Source: Phytohabitans houttuyneae
GTDB lineage: Bacteria > Actinomycetota > Actinomycetes > Mycobacteriales > Micromonosporaceae
DNA length: 64,000 nt
Assembly (NCBI RefSeq): GCF_011764425.1
Contig: NZ_BLPF01000001.1
Location: forward strand, 921,001-985,000
Direction of reading: 5' to 3'
The notes under the pieces are model-generated. The model was not told the DNA's origin and did no database searches. It worked only from the letters and a program-made list of their open reading frames with translations. Positions within the stretch are counted from its first letter, which is position 1; each line of letters starts with the position of its first letter. A program made the translations under genes and the position numbers. Positions 1 through 8,194 of this stretch are shown in pieces.

Positions 1-11
1 GATAAATACGC

Positions 12-626
12 GTGGACCTGGAAACCTCTACCCGCCAGCTAGCCACGGGCCTGACCCGCGTGGCGGTGGCCGTGCAGGCCGCCGAGAGCCCGCTCCAGCT
101 GGAGCGCACGATCGCGCAGCAGCAGGTGCTGCTCCTGCTCAGCCGCCGCAGCGAGGTCTACCCGCTGTCCGAGCTCTCGGCCGACCTCAACATGACCACC
201 CACGCGACGATGTCGGCGATAGCGACGCTGGCCCGCGAGGGCCTGGTGTCGGTAGACCCCTCCCCGTCGTACGCACCACACGCCGTCCGCATCGCCCTGA
301 CCGACGCCGGCCGCGCCCAGTCGCCCGAGCTGCTCAACTGGGCCGCCGACCTGCTCGCCGAGCTGCACAATCTGGACCACGAGGGCCAGCACCAGCTGCT
401 CGGCGTGGTGGCCAGCCAGATCCGCCGCATGCAGCGCGAGGGCCGCATCCCGGTCACGAAGATGTGCGTGAGCTGCCGCTTCTTCGACGGCTACGCCCAC
501 CCCGGCACCGACGAGCCACACCACTGCTGGCTGATCGACAAGCCGTTCGGCCACCAGTACCTGCGCCTCCGCTGCCCCGAAGGCCAGCCCGGCGAAGGCC
601 CCGTCCGCCCCGACGAGGCGGCCTAG
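12..626 (+). CDS. MarR-family transcriptional regulator with C-terminal Cys motif
   Basis: A 204-residue protein from a GTG start 11 bases into the window, so upstream signals are out of view. Residues ~25-115 look like a MarR winged helix-turn-helix: helical N-terminus, recognition-helix-like segment TTHATMSAIATLAREGLV, then a short wing with conserved DAGR. The last ~55 residues are extra for the family and carry four cysteines (about C152, C155, C172, C188) in a CxxC...HHC...RCP pattern, which could bind a metal or act as a redox switch; that is inference. Family members are usually dimeric repressors controlled by a ligand or oxidation. No target operator can be identified. A copy of a dispersed intergenic element begins 15 bases after the stop. 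Confidence 0.8.
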   Translation: MDLETSTRQLATGLTRVAVAVQAAESPLQLERTIAQQQVLLLLSRRSEVYPLSELSADLNMTTHATMSAIATLAREGLVSVDPSPSYAPHAVRIALTDAGRAQSPELLNWAADLLAELHNLDHEGQHQLLGVVASQIRRMQREGRIPVTKMCVSCRFFDGYAHPGTDEPHHCWLIDKPFGHQYLRLRCPEGQPGEGPVRPDEAA

Positions 627-641
627 CGGTCACCCTCTTTT

Positions 642-840
642 GAGCTACCGCGACGTCCGCGGTGGTCCGGACCGTTGCTCCCGCGGCCTCACCCTCCGCG
701 GTCGCCAGGCTCAACCCCAAGGGGGGCGGCACCTGCGCGGCGATCCCTGTGAGCCGCCGACCGGAGCGGTGCCCGCGGGAGCATGCGGTCCGCAGCTGAC
801 GCGGACGGGGGCATATCTGCCGATAAAGCGTCACGACGGC
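642..840 (+). repeat. Dispersed structured element, copy 1 (fills the MarR-recQ gap)
   Basis: The 279-base gap between the MarR gene and recQ is largely this element. Positions 642-710 closely match 16803-16862 and 24508-24576. Positions ~750-840 match ~17022-17118. The left end contains the perfect palindrome GGTCCGGACC (664-673). The right end, centred on GCGGGAGC and CGGTCCG near 775-800, is an imperfect inverted copy of the left end, so a transcript or single strand could fold end to end. All three copies lie just downstream of a plus-strand stop codon in the same orientation. It could be a 3'-end/terminator module or a miniature mobile element; the sequence does not decide. Confidence 0.75.
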
Positions 841-905
841 GCCGGCGGGGCGGAGGGCGGCCCGGCTGTTTGCGGGTGGCGCGTGGGGGGCACGATGGCG
901 GCGCC

Positions 906-2540
906 ATGAGACTGCCTCTTCCCCTCTCCCGGCGGCTGCGCCGCGCCGCCCGCACCCACTTCGGATGGCGCCGTCTGCGCCCGGGCCAGCTCAACCCCAT
1001 GCGCGCGGTGATGCGCGGGCGGGATGCGCTGGTCGTGTTGCCTACCGGTGGCGGCAAGTCCGCCATCTACCAGGTGCCCGCGATGATGCTGCCCGGGCCG
1101 ACCGTGGTGATCTCGCCGCTGCTCGCGTTGCAGCAGGACCAGATCAACGCCATCAACGACCGCCCGGGGATGGCGGCCGTCCGGGTCAGCTCGGCCGAGA
1201 CGCCGGGTCAGCGGGCGGCGGCGCTCGATGCGGTCGGCAAGGGGTTGGCGCGGTTTCTCTTCATCACGCCCGAGCAGCTCACCGACCCCGAGCGGCTCGC
1301 CCAGGTGAAGGCGCTCCGGCCGGCGCTGGTCGCGGTCGACGAGGCGCACTGCATCTCGGCCTGGGGGTACGACTTCCGGCCGGACTACCTCGCGCTCGGC
1401 CACCTCATCGAGGGCATCGGCCGCCCGCCCGTGGTCGCGTTGACCGCCACCGCGTCGCCGCCGGTGCGCGACGACATCGTCGAGCGGCTGCGGCTGCGCA
1501 GCCCGCTCGTCGGCGTGTCCGGCCTGGACCGCTCCAACCTCTTCCTCGAGGTCGCGCACTGCCCCGACGAGGACTACCGGTGGCGCCGCCTGCTCACGCT
1601 GCTGCAGGACGGCGAGCGGCCCGGGATCGTGTACGTGCCGACCCGCCGCGCCGCCGAGGAGCTGGGCGAGCGGCTGTCCGCGGCCGGGTACGCGGCGGAG
1701 GCCTACCACGGCGGCATGGCCGCGGGCCTGCGCGAGCGGCGGCACGAGGACTTCCTCGCCGGGCGGGTGCCGGTGATGGTGGCGACCTCCGCGTTCGGCA
1801 TGGGCATCGACAAGCCGGACATCCGGTGGGTGGCCCACATGGCGCTGCCCGACTCGCCGGACAGCTACCAGCAGGAGATCGGCCGGGCGGGGCGGGACGG
1901 CGCGCCGGCCCGCGGGCTGCTGCTGTGGCGGGCCGAAGACGTGGGGCTGCAGCGCTTCTTCACCGGTGGCGCGCCGGACGAGACCGAGCTGCGCGACCTC
2001 GCCGCTGTGCTGCGTACCGGCCCGCTGGCCCGCACCGCCCTGCGCGAGCGCACCGGCCTCGGCGCCCGCAAGCTCGGCCAGCTGATCGGGCTGCTGGAGC
2101 AGGTGGGCGCCGCCGCGACGGTGGGCCAGAAGCTGACGTCGCCCCGGTACGCGCCCGAGCCGGTCGAGGCCGCCCGCGCCGCCCTGGCCGAGGCCGAGCG
2201 GCAGCAGGCGGTGCAGCGCTCGCGCACGGACATGATGCGCGCGTACGCGGAGAGTGAGTCCTGCCGCGGCCAGGTGCTGCTCGCGTACTTCGGCGAGCAC
2301 CTCGCCCACCCCTGCGGGCACTGCGACAACTGCGCCGGCGGGCGGGCCAAGCCGGCGCCGAAAGCGCAACGCGGCCCGTTTCCGCTGCACAGCACCGTTC
2401 GACACGCCGAGTGGGGGGTCGGCTTGGTGCTCGCATACGAGTCCGACAAGATGACGGTTCTGTTCGACGACGTGGGGTACAAGACTCTGTCCGTGCCAGT
2501 CGTTCGTGACCAGAAGCTGCTGGTGGTGGAGACAGGATGA
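906..2540 (+). CDS. recQ: RecQ-family ATP-dependent DNA helicase
   Basis: A 3'-5' superfamily 2 helicase for recombination and replication-fork repair, 544 residues. Visible motifs: Walker A TGGGKS, Walker B DEAH followed by CISAWGYDFRPDY, SAT-like TATA, motif V region AFGMGIDKPDIRWV, motif VI QEIGRAGRDG. A RecQ zinc-binding domain follows (CRGQVLLAYFGE...CGHCDNC), then a C-terminal domain ending in a small beta-rich module (residues ~490-544) in place of a classical HRDC. The frame is open back to 783, but those codons lie in the dispersed repeat, so I place the start at ATG 906 (MRLPLPLSRR). No strong ribosome-binding site precedes it, and a GTG/TTG just upstream is possible. It shares an ATGA with the next gene. 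Confidence 0.92.
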   Translation: MRLPLPLSRRLRRAARTHFGWRRLRPGQLNPMRAVMRGRDALVVLPTGGGKSAIYQVPAMMLPGPTVVISPLLALQQDQINAINDRPGMAAVRVSSAETPGQRAAALDAVGKGLARFLFITPEQLTDPERLAQVKALRPALVAVDEAHCISAWGYDFRPDYLALGHLIEGIGRPPVVALTATASPPVRDDIVERLRLRSPLVGVSGLDRSNLFLEVAHCPDEDYRWRRLLTLLQDGERPGIVYVPTRRAAEELGERLSAAGYAAEAYHGGMAAGLRERRHEDFLAGRVPVMVATSAFGMGIDKPDIRWVAHMALPDSPDSYQQEIGRAGRDGAPARGLLLWRAEDVGLQRFFTGGAPDETELRDLAAVLRTGPLARTALRERTGLGARKLGQLIGLLEQVGAAATVGQKLTSPRYAPEPVEAARAALAEAERQQAVQRSRTDMMRAYAESESCRGQVLLAYFGEHLAHPCGHCDNCAGGRAKPAPKAQRGPFPLHSTVRHAEWGVGLVLAYESDKMTVLFDDVGYKTLSVPVVRDQKLLVVETG

Positions 2541-3055
2541 AAGGCGGTCCCGTGACCGAACAACCGGTGTACTCGACGCTGGGCTTCTCCGACGAGGAGT
2601 GGGGCCTGCTCACCGGCCTGCCGCTCGCGGTGCTCACCGCCGCCAGCGCGGCCGAGTCCGACGGCACCCGCCGCACGCTCGCCGAGGGCGCGGCAGGGCT
2701 GGAGGCCGTGTCCGCCGGGCGGGAGGGCGCGAGCCCGCTGGTGACCCTGGTGGCCCAGGAGGTGGTGTCGCGGGCCGGCGACCCGGAGGCCGGCGAGGAG
2801 CTGCCGCTGATCAGCCCGGAGGACCCGGAGGCGTACACCGCCGACGTGCTCGGCCGGGCCACCCAGGCGGCCGCACTGCTGCGCGGCAAGGTGGACGAGG
2901 GCGAGGCCGGGGCGTACGGCCACTGGCTCGTCAGCATCGCCGAGCAGGTGGTCACCGCGGCCCCCTCCGGCGGCATGCTGGGCATCGGCGGCGACCTGGT
3001 GACCGAGCCGGAGCGGCGCTTCCGGGACGCACTGGCGAAGGCACTGCAAGACTAA
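2537..3055 (+). CDS. Conserved hypothetical protein downstream of recQ
   Basis: 172 residues, soluble, mostly helical and acidic, with no signal peptide and no motif I can name. The N-terminal part has the pattern WGLLTGLPLAVLTAASAAESDGTRRT. The start ATG overlaps the recQ stop (ATGA), so the two are probably translationally coupled. GTG 2552, preceded by GAAAGG at 7-base spacing, is an equally good start and would give 167 residues. Coupling suggests a role near DNA repair, but nothing in the protein shows that. Function unknown. Confidence 0.7.
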   Translation: MKGGPVTEQPVYSTLGFSDEEWGLLTGLPLAVLTAASAAESDGTRRTLAEGAAGLEAVSAGREGASPLVTLVAQEVVSRAGDPEAGEELPLISPEDPEAYTADVLGRATQAAALLRGKVDEGEAGAYGHWLVSIAEQVVTAAPSGGMLGIGGDLVTEPERRFRDALAKALQD

Positions 3056-3171
3056 TCGATAGCCATGGATGCGCGGGGGCGTGCTCTCGATCCTCTACCA
3101 GCGCCGGTCGAGCGGCACGACCCCGTCAGCCGTGCGGGTGGTGGACTTCCGCTTGGGCTAGTGTGCTGCTG

Positions 3172-3546
3172 GTGTTGGGCGGCGAGTCTTTCCTGAGCTT
3201 CTGGCGCGAGCGCCACCTCTGCACGCTGACCACCCTGCGCCGGGACGGTTCGCCGCACGTCACCCCGGTCGGCGTCACGCTCGACCCGGAGGCCGGCCTC
3301 GCCCGCGTGATCACCTCGCGCGACTCCCGCAAGGCGCGCAACGCCGCGGCCACCGGCCGCGTCGCCGTCTGCCAGATCGACGGCCGCCGCTGGTCGACGC
3401 TCGAAGGCCGCGCGGTGGTCCGCGACGACCCGGCCGCGGTGGCCGAGGCCGAGCGCCGCTACGCCGAGCGGTACCGCGTCCCCCGCGCCAACCCCCAGCG
3501 CGTCGTCATCGAGATCAGCATCACCCGTGTGCTCGGCAATGCCTGA
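3172..3546 (+). CDS. PPOX-class F420-dependent enzyme (Rv1155-like split barrel)
   Basis: About 124 residues with the split beta-barrel signature of small F420/FMN-binding proteins: LCTLTTLRRDGSPHVTPVG, then VITSRDSRKARNAAATGRVAVC and the GRAVVRDDP strand. Members bind F420 or FMN and reduce or oxidise small substrates; the substrate here is unknown. The start is uncertain. GTG 3172 gives VLGGESFLSFW at the N-terminus, close to family members; GTG 3163 is also in frame, and neither has a clear Shine-Dalgarno site. The stop overlaps the cobL start by 8 bases. F420 is common in actinobacteria, and the overlap does not by itself make this a cobalamin gene. Confidence 0.8.
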   Translation: MLGGESFLSFWRERHLCTLTTLRRDGSPHVTPVGVTLDPEAGLARVITSRDSRKARNAAATGRVAVCQIDGRRWSTLEGRAVVRDDPAAVAEAERRYAERYRVPRANPQRVVIEISITRVLGNA

Positions 3547-4726
3547 CGCGTCCGTCGTCGGCATCGGCGCCGACGGCTGGTCCGGCCTGTCGCCCGCCGC
3601 CCAGGCCGCGGTGCGGGCCGCCGACGTCATCCTCGGCAGCCACCGCCAGCTCGACCTGGTCCCCGAGTCGTGCGCCGCCGAGCGCGTCCCCTGGCCCACC
3701 CCGCTCATGCCCGCCCTGCCCGCCCTGCTGGAGGCGCACCGCGGCCGGCGCGTCTGCGTCCTGGCCAGCGGCGACCCCATGCACCACGGCATCGGCGCGG
3801 CGATCGTCCGCCTCCTCGGCGCCGAACGGGTCACCGTGCTCCCGCACGCCTCGTCGATGTCGCTGGCCTGCGCGCGCCTCGGCTGGGCGATGGAGGAGGT
3901 CGAGGTGGTCGGCCTGGTCGGCCGCCCGCCCGAGCTGCTGCACGCATACATCACCCCGGGCCGCCGCCTGCTGGTCCTGGGGGCGGGCGCGGCCACCGTC
4001 GCGGGCATCCTCACCAAGATGGGGTACGAGCAGAGTCGGTTGACGCTCCTCGGACAGCTGGGCGGCCCCGCCGAGCGGGTCACCCGCGGCACGCCGCTCT
4101 CGGCCTGGGCGGCCGCCGACCCACTGTCCATCGTGGCGGTCGAGTGTGTGGGATCCGGCTTCCTGCCGCAAGTGCCCGGCCTTCCCGACGACGCGTACGT
4201 CCACGATGGACAGTTGACGAAGCGCGAGGTGCGCGCCATCACGCTGTCACGTCTCGCGCCGGCACCCGGCCACCTGCTGTGGGACGTCGGCGCCGGCGCG
4301 GGCAGCATCGCGATCGAGTGGATGCGCACCCACCGCGCCTGCCGCGCCGTGGCCGTCGAGGCCGACCTGGCACGCGCGGCCCGCGTCCGCACGAACGCGG
4401 CGGCGCTCGGCGTACCCCATCTGTCCATCGTGGAGGGCCGCGCACCCGCCGCACTGGCCGGCCTCCCGGACCCGGACGCGGTCTTCGTCGGCGGCGGCGT
4501 CACCGAAGCGGGCATGCTCGAAGCCTGCTGGTCGGCCCTCTCCCCCGGCGGCCGCCTGGTCGCGAACGCGGTGACCCTGGAGTCCGAGGCGGTCCTCGCG
4601 GCGTGGCACGCCAGGCTCGGCGGCGACCTCACCCGCGTCGAGGTGAGCCGCGCCGGCGCGGTGGGCGGCTTCACCGCGTGGCGCCCGGCCCTGCCCGTCG
4701 TCCAGTGGTCGGCGGTCCACCCGTGA
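3539..4726 (+). CDS. cobL: Precorrin-6Y C5,15-methyltransferase (decarboxylating), CbiE-CbiT fusion
   Basis: 395 residues in the usual CobL arrangement. Residues ~1-200 form a CbiE-type tetrapyrrole methylase (early [10 protein letters not shown], later [12 protein letters not shown]). Residues ~215-395 form a CbiT-type Rossmann methyltransferase with SAM loop [13 protein letters not shown] near residue 247 and FVGGGV near 320. The enzyme methylates C-5 and C-15 of precorrin-6B and decarboxylates the C-12 acetate, giving precorrin-8. It begins inside the end of the preceding F420-enzyme gene and overlaps cobM by GTGA, so cobL-cobM are co-transcribed. Confidence 0.95.
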   Translation: MPDASVVGIGADGWSGLSPAAQAAVRAADVILGSHRQLDLVPESCAAERVPWPTPLMPALPALLEAHRGRRVCVLASGDPMHHGIGAAIVRLLGAERVTVLPHASSMSLACARLGWAMEEVEVVGLVGRPPELLHAYITPGRRLLVLGAGAATVAGILTKMGYEQSRLTLLGQLGGPAERVTRGTPLSAWAAADPLSIVAVECVGSGFLPQVPGLPDDAYVHDGQLTKREVRAITLSRLAPAPGHLLWDVGAGAGSIAIEWMRTHRACRAVAVEADLARAARVRTNAAALGVPHLSIVEGRAPAALAGLPDPDAVFVGGGVTEAGMLEACWSALSPGGRLVANAVTLESEAVLAAWHARLGGDLTRVEVSRAGAVGGFTAWRPALPVVQWSAVHP

Positions 4727-5463
4727 CCGTCCACTTCATCGGCGCGGGCCCGGGGGCGGCGGACCTCATCACCGTGCGCGGCCGCGACCTGATCGCGGCA
4801 AGCGCGGTCTGCCTCTACGCCGGCAGCCTCGTCCCCGCCGCCCTGCTCGACGCCTGCCCACCCGGCGCCCGCAAGGTCGACACCGCCAACCTCACGCTCG
4901 ACGAGATCCTCGCCGAGATGGTCGCGGCGCAGGAGTCCGGGCACGACGTGGCCCGCCTCCACTCCGGCGACCCGTCCATCTTCAGCGCGATGGCCGAGCA
5001 GATGCGCCGCCTCGACGCGGCCGGCATCCCCTACGACGTCACCCCGGGCGTCCCCGCCTTCGCCGCCGCGGCCGCGTCCCTGGGCCGCGAGCTCACCGTG
5101 CCGGGCGTCGGCCAGACCGTGATCCTCACCCGCGTGACCGGCCAGGCCACCCCGATGCCGCCGGGCGAAGACCTGGCGACGCTGGCCGCGAGCCGCGCGG
5201 TGCTGGTGCTCCACCTGGCGGTACAGCGCGTCGACGACGTAGCGGCCGCCCTCGTCCCGCACTACGGCCGAGACTGCCCGGCGGCCGTCGTCGCGTACGC
5301 CTCCCGCGCCGACGAGGTCATCCTCCGCGGCACCCTCGACACGATCGCCGGCCAGGTGGCGGACGCCCGGGTCACGCGCACGGCCGTGATCGTGGTCGGC
5401 CGCACCCTCACGGCGACGGAGTTCCCGGACAGCCACCTGTACTCGGCGGCGCGTACCCGCTGA
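4723..5463 (+). CDS. cobM: Precorrin-4 C11-methyltransferase
   Basis: 246 residues, a single tetrapyrrole methylase domain. N-terminal [18 protein letters not shown] is the SAM/porphyrinoid loop, [12 protein letters not shown] the second conserved loop, and [15 protein letters not shown] the third. It methylates C-11 of precorrin-4 to give precorrin-5. The GTG start overlaps the cobL stop. No terminator is obvious in the 208 bases before the following lipoprotein gene. Length and motifs match CobM rather than the closely related CbiF only by context (aerobic pathway). Confidence 0.94.
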   Translation: MTVHFIGAGPGAADLITVRGRDLIAASAVCLYAGSLVPAALLDACPPGARKVDTANLTLDEILAEMVAAQESGHDVARLHSGDPSIFSAMAEQMRRLDAAGIPYDVTPGVPAFAAAAASLGRELTVPGVGQTVILTRVTGQATPMPPGEDLATLAASRAVLVLHLAVQRVDDVAAALVPHYGRDCPAAVVAYASRADEVILRGTLDTIAGQVADARVTRTAVIVVGRTLTATEFPDSHLYSAARTR

Positions 5464-5671
5464 CCCGCTCCGGCATCCCGGAATCGGGTGGACGTCCGGC
5501 GCGGCCAGGCCTTGATCGGCGGATGCGCGGCCGGCTGGAGATCTACTTCGGATCGACCTTGCGCGGGCGAAGGGTGCCCGTCGGCCCGCGATGACCAGAT
5601 CGATGACCGACGGTGATCAACGTCGTACCGGATGTACCGTACGGGCCCTCACATCTACGGAGGGTCGGAAC

Positions 5672-6289
5672 ATGAGGGTGCAAAAGGTACTCATCCGCGT
5701 CGCGGCGGCCGTCTGCGTCGCGGGCCTGTCGTTCGCGTGCGCGCCGGCCGACAGGGAGCAGGTCGCGGCCGAGACGGACGTGACCGCCGTCGAGGAGACG
5801 CCGAGCGCCGAGCCGACGCCCACGGCCGAGGCGACGCCGACGCCGACGCCGACGCCGGAGGTCACGCCCACGCCGGCCGTCGAGGTCAAGACGGTCACCG
5901 TCACGCAGGCGGTCCCGTTCAGGCGGACCACGGTCAAGGACTCCACCCTCACCGAGGGCACCCGCAGGGTACGGACCAAGGGCGTGGCCGGCGTGAAGAC
6001 GCTGACCTACGAGGTGACGTACACGGACGGGAAGGAGACCGCGCGCAAGCTGGTCAGCCAGGCCGTCACCAAGCAGCCGGTCACCGAGGTGGTCGTCGTC
6101 GGCACGAAGAAGAAGGCGCCGACCCGGCAGTGCGACCCCAACTACAGCGGCTGTGTCCCGATCGCCAGCGACGTCGACTGCGCCGGCGGCAGCGGAAACG
6201 GTCCGGCCTACGTCAGCGGACCCATCCGGGTGACCGGCAGCGACATCTATGGCCTGGACAGCGACGACGACGGCATCGCCTGCGAATAA
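5672..6289 (+). CDS. Secreted G5-domain / excalibur protein, putative lipoprotein
   Basis: 205 residues. Signal peptide MRVQKVLIRVAAAVCVAGLS followed by FACAP, a plausible lipobox with Cys ~24. Residues ~30-70 are a Glu/Thr/Pro tether with TPTPTP repeats. Residues ~75-150 form a G5 domain (VTVTQAVPFRRTTVKDSTL, then the GVKTLTYEVTYTDGKE hairpin). The last ~45 residues are an excalibur calcium-binding module ending in DSDDDGIACE with paired cysteines. Such proteins bind cell-wall polymers outside the membrane; no enzyme domain is present. ATG 5672 has GGAGGG at 7-base spacing, so the open frame back to 5591 is not used. CGATGACC occurs twice 12 bases apart (5589, 5601) in the 208-base upstream gap. 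Confidence 0.85.
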   Translation: MRVQKVLIRVAAAVCVAGLSFACAPADREQVAAETDVTAVEETPSAEPTPTAEATPTPTPTPEVTPTPAVEVKTVTVTQAVPFRRTTVKDSTLTEGTRRVRTKGVAGVKTLTYEVTYTDGKETARKLVSQAVTKQPVTEVVVVGTKKKAPTRQCDPNYSGCVPIASDVDCAGGSGNGPAYVSGPIRVTGSDIYGLDSDDDGIACE

Positions 6290-6329
6290 CCCGGCAGCGG
6301 GCGTCAGCGGCTTCCAAACAGGCGGCTCT

Positions 6330-7418
6330 CTACACGGGAGCGCGGCCCACGACGGTGCCGGCGCGGTCGATCACCAGGACGTCGACCGTGACCGGCGCCT
6401 CGCGGAGCACCCCGACGGCGGTCCGCCGCGCGCGCTCCGCGATCAGGTCGCCCAGCGGCAGCCCGGCGGCCTGGCAGTGGCCGAGCGCCTCCAGCGCGGT
6501 GTTCGCGGCGGCGACGCGGGCGACCAGCTCGCCGTCGCCGCCCGCCGCGCGCACCGTCTCGGCCATCGCGCGCAGGTCCACCTGGGAACGTCCAGAGTGG
6601 AGGTCGAGGTGCCCCTCGGCCAGTTTGGACAGCTTGCCGATGCCGCCGGCGATCGTGAGGCGGGACACCGGGTGGCGGCGCAGGTGCTTGAGCACCGCGC
6701 CGACGAAGTCGCCCATGTCCAGCAGCGCGTCCTCGGGCAGCCCGTACAGCTCGGCGGCCACCCGCTCGGACGTGCTGCCCGTGCACCCGGCCACGTGCTC
6801 GCGTCCGGCCGCCCGAGCCACGTCGATGCCGCGGCGGATGCTGTCGATCCAGGCGGAGCAGGAGTAGGGCACCACGATGCCGGTGGTGCCCAATATGGAG
6901 AGTCCGCCGACGATGCCGAGGCGCGGGTTCCACGTGCGCCTGGCGAGCTCTTCGCCGTTGTCGACGGAGATCTCCACGACCGCGTCGCCGGTGCCGCCCA
7001 GCCGGGTGGCCACCTCGGTGACCGCGGCGCGCATCATGCGGCGGGGCACCGGGTTGATGGCCGGCTCGCCGACCGGGAGCGGGAGGCCGGGCTTGGTGAC
7101 CGTGCCGACGCCGCTCCCGGCCCGGAAGAGCACGCCGCTGCCGGCGGGCCCGGGCGTGACCGTGGCCCGCACGAGCGCACCGTGCGTGACGTCGGGGTCG
7201 TCGCCGGCGTCCTTGACGACGCCCGCGGTCGCTGACTGCGCGGTCAGCTCCTCGACGGCGAGCGCGAAGGTGGGCCGCTGCCCCTTCGGCAGCACGATCT
7301 CCACCGGGTCCGGAAACGCCCCGGTGAGCAGCGCCGTGTACGCGGCGGTCGTCGCCGCGGTCGCGCAGGCCCCGGTGGTCCAGCCGTAGCGCAGAGTCAC
7401 CGCACCAGCATGCCCCAC
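6330..7418 (-). CDS. cbiD: Cobalt-precorrin-5B C1-methyltransferase
   Basis: 362 residues. The N-terminus LRYGWTTGACATAATTAAY is the CbiD signature, followed by VDNGEELARRTWNPRLGI, ILGTTGIVVPYSCSAW and GFTGS-like GCTGSTSERV. CbiD methylates C-1 with loss of the C-20 side of the ring; in the classical aerobic route CobF does this step. No cobF is visible in the window, so CbiD is the only candidate for C-1 methylation here. It is divergent from cobK (41-base gap) and ends 40 bases from the G5-protein stop. The start could be ATG 7418 or a GTG six codons inside. Confidence 0.93.
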   Translation of the reverse strand: MGHAGAVTLRYGWTTGACATAATTAAYTALLTGAFPDPVEIVLPKGQRPTFALAVEELTAQSATAGVVKDAGDDPDVTHGALVRATVTPGPAGSGVLFRAGSGVGTVTKPGLPLPVGEPAINPVPRRMMRAAVTEVATRLGGTGDAVVEISVDNGEELARRTWNPRLGIVGGLSILGTTGIVVPYSCSAWIDSIRRGIDVARAAGREHVAGCTGSTSERVAAELYGLPEDALLDMGDFVGAVLKHLRRHPVSRLTIAGGIGKLSKLAEGHLDLHSGRSQVDLRAMAETVRAAGGDGELVARVAAANTALEALGHCQAAGLPLGDLIAERARRTAVGVLREAPVTVDVLVIDRAGTVVGRAPV

Positions 7419-7459
7419 CCTCCGTGACGGCGGCCCGGCAGGGTCGGGAGACTGGAGCC

Positions 7460-8194
7460 GTGCGAACCCTGCTCATCCTCGGCGGCACGGGCGAGGCCCG
7501 CGCGCTGGCGGCGCGCGCGGCCGGATGGCGGGTGGTCACGTCGCTCGCCGGGCGGGTACGCGACCCGGCACTCCCCGAGGGTGAGGTGCGGGTGGGCGGC
7601 TTCGGCGGGCCGGACGGGCTCGCCGCGTGGCTGGTGGCCGAGGGCGTGGGCGCGGTGGTGGACGCCACGCACCCGTTCGCGAGCCGGATCAGCGCTTCGG
7701 CCGTCTCCGCCGCCCGGGCCACGGGCGTGCCGCTGCTCGCGCTGCACCGGCCCGGCTGGAGCGAGCGGCCCGGCGACGACTGGCGGCGCGTGCCCGGCAT
7801 CGCCGAGGCGGCCGCCACACTGCCCGGCCTCGGCGCGCGGGTCATGCTCACGACCGGCCGCCAGAGCCTCGCCGCCTTCGCCGGACTGCCGCTCTTCTTC
7901 CTCGTGCGCACCGTCGACCCGCCGTCGCCCCCGCTGCCGGCGCGGCATCACCTGCTGCTGGACCGCGGGCCGTACACGGTGGACGGCGAAGCGGCACTCA
8001 TGCGCGAGCACGCGATCGACGTGCTCGTCACGAAGGACAGCGGCGGTGAGATGACGGCGGCGAAGCTGACCGCGGCCCGCGAGCGGGGAATCCCGGTGGT
8101 GATGGTGGATCGGCCCGCGCGGGCGGCCGGCGTACCGACGGTGTCCACCGTGGACGATGCCGTCGCGTGGCTCAGGGGTATCGGCGCGGCGTGA
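7460..8194 (+). CDS. cobK: Precorrin-6A reductase
   Basis: 244 residues. N-terminal LLILGGTGEARALAARAAG is the NADPH Rossmann loop; later DATHPFASRISASAVSAAR and VTKDSGGEMTAAKLTAAR are diagnostic of CobK/CbiJ. It reduces precorrin-6A to precorrin-6B. I chose GTG 7460 (VRTLLILGG), preceded by CTGGAG and GGGAG; the frame is open to 7424 but those residues are not family-like. Divergent from cbiD, and its 3' end overlaps cobIJ by 23 bases on the opposite strand. Confidence 0.94.
   Translation: MRTLLILGGTGEARALAARAAGWRVVTSLAGRVRDPALPEGEVRVGGFGGPDGLAAWLVAEGVGAVVDATHPFASRISASAVSAARATGVPLLALHRPGWSERPGDDWRRVPGIAEAAATLPGLGARVMLTTGRQSLAAFAGLPLFFLVRTVDPPSPPLPARHHLLLDRGPYTVDGEAALMREHAIDVLVTKDSGGEMTAAKLTAARERGIPVVMVDRPARAAGVPTVSTVDDAVAWLRGIGAA

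Noticed and set aside
783-905. Longer recQ start at ATG 783
   Set aside because: These codons lie in the dispersed repeat and its exit and have no RecQ-like content; ATG 906 fits the family N-terminus.
3069-3161. 30-codon ORF (MRGGVLSILYQ...VVDFRLG) in the gap before the F420-enzyme gene
   Set aside because: No clear ribosome-binding site, no recognisable family, and short enough to be chance in GC-rich DNA; kept only as a note.
3052-5436. Long minus-strand open frame opposite cobL/cobM
   Set aside because: Low-complexity Arg/Ala/Pro content and complete overlap with well-supported genes: a GC-frame shadow.
5811-5880. ACGCCG/TPTPTP tandem repeats as a special repeat locus
   Set aside because: They encode an ordinary Thr-Pro wall tether of a secreted protein.
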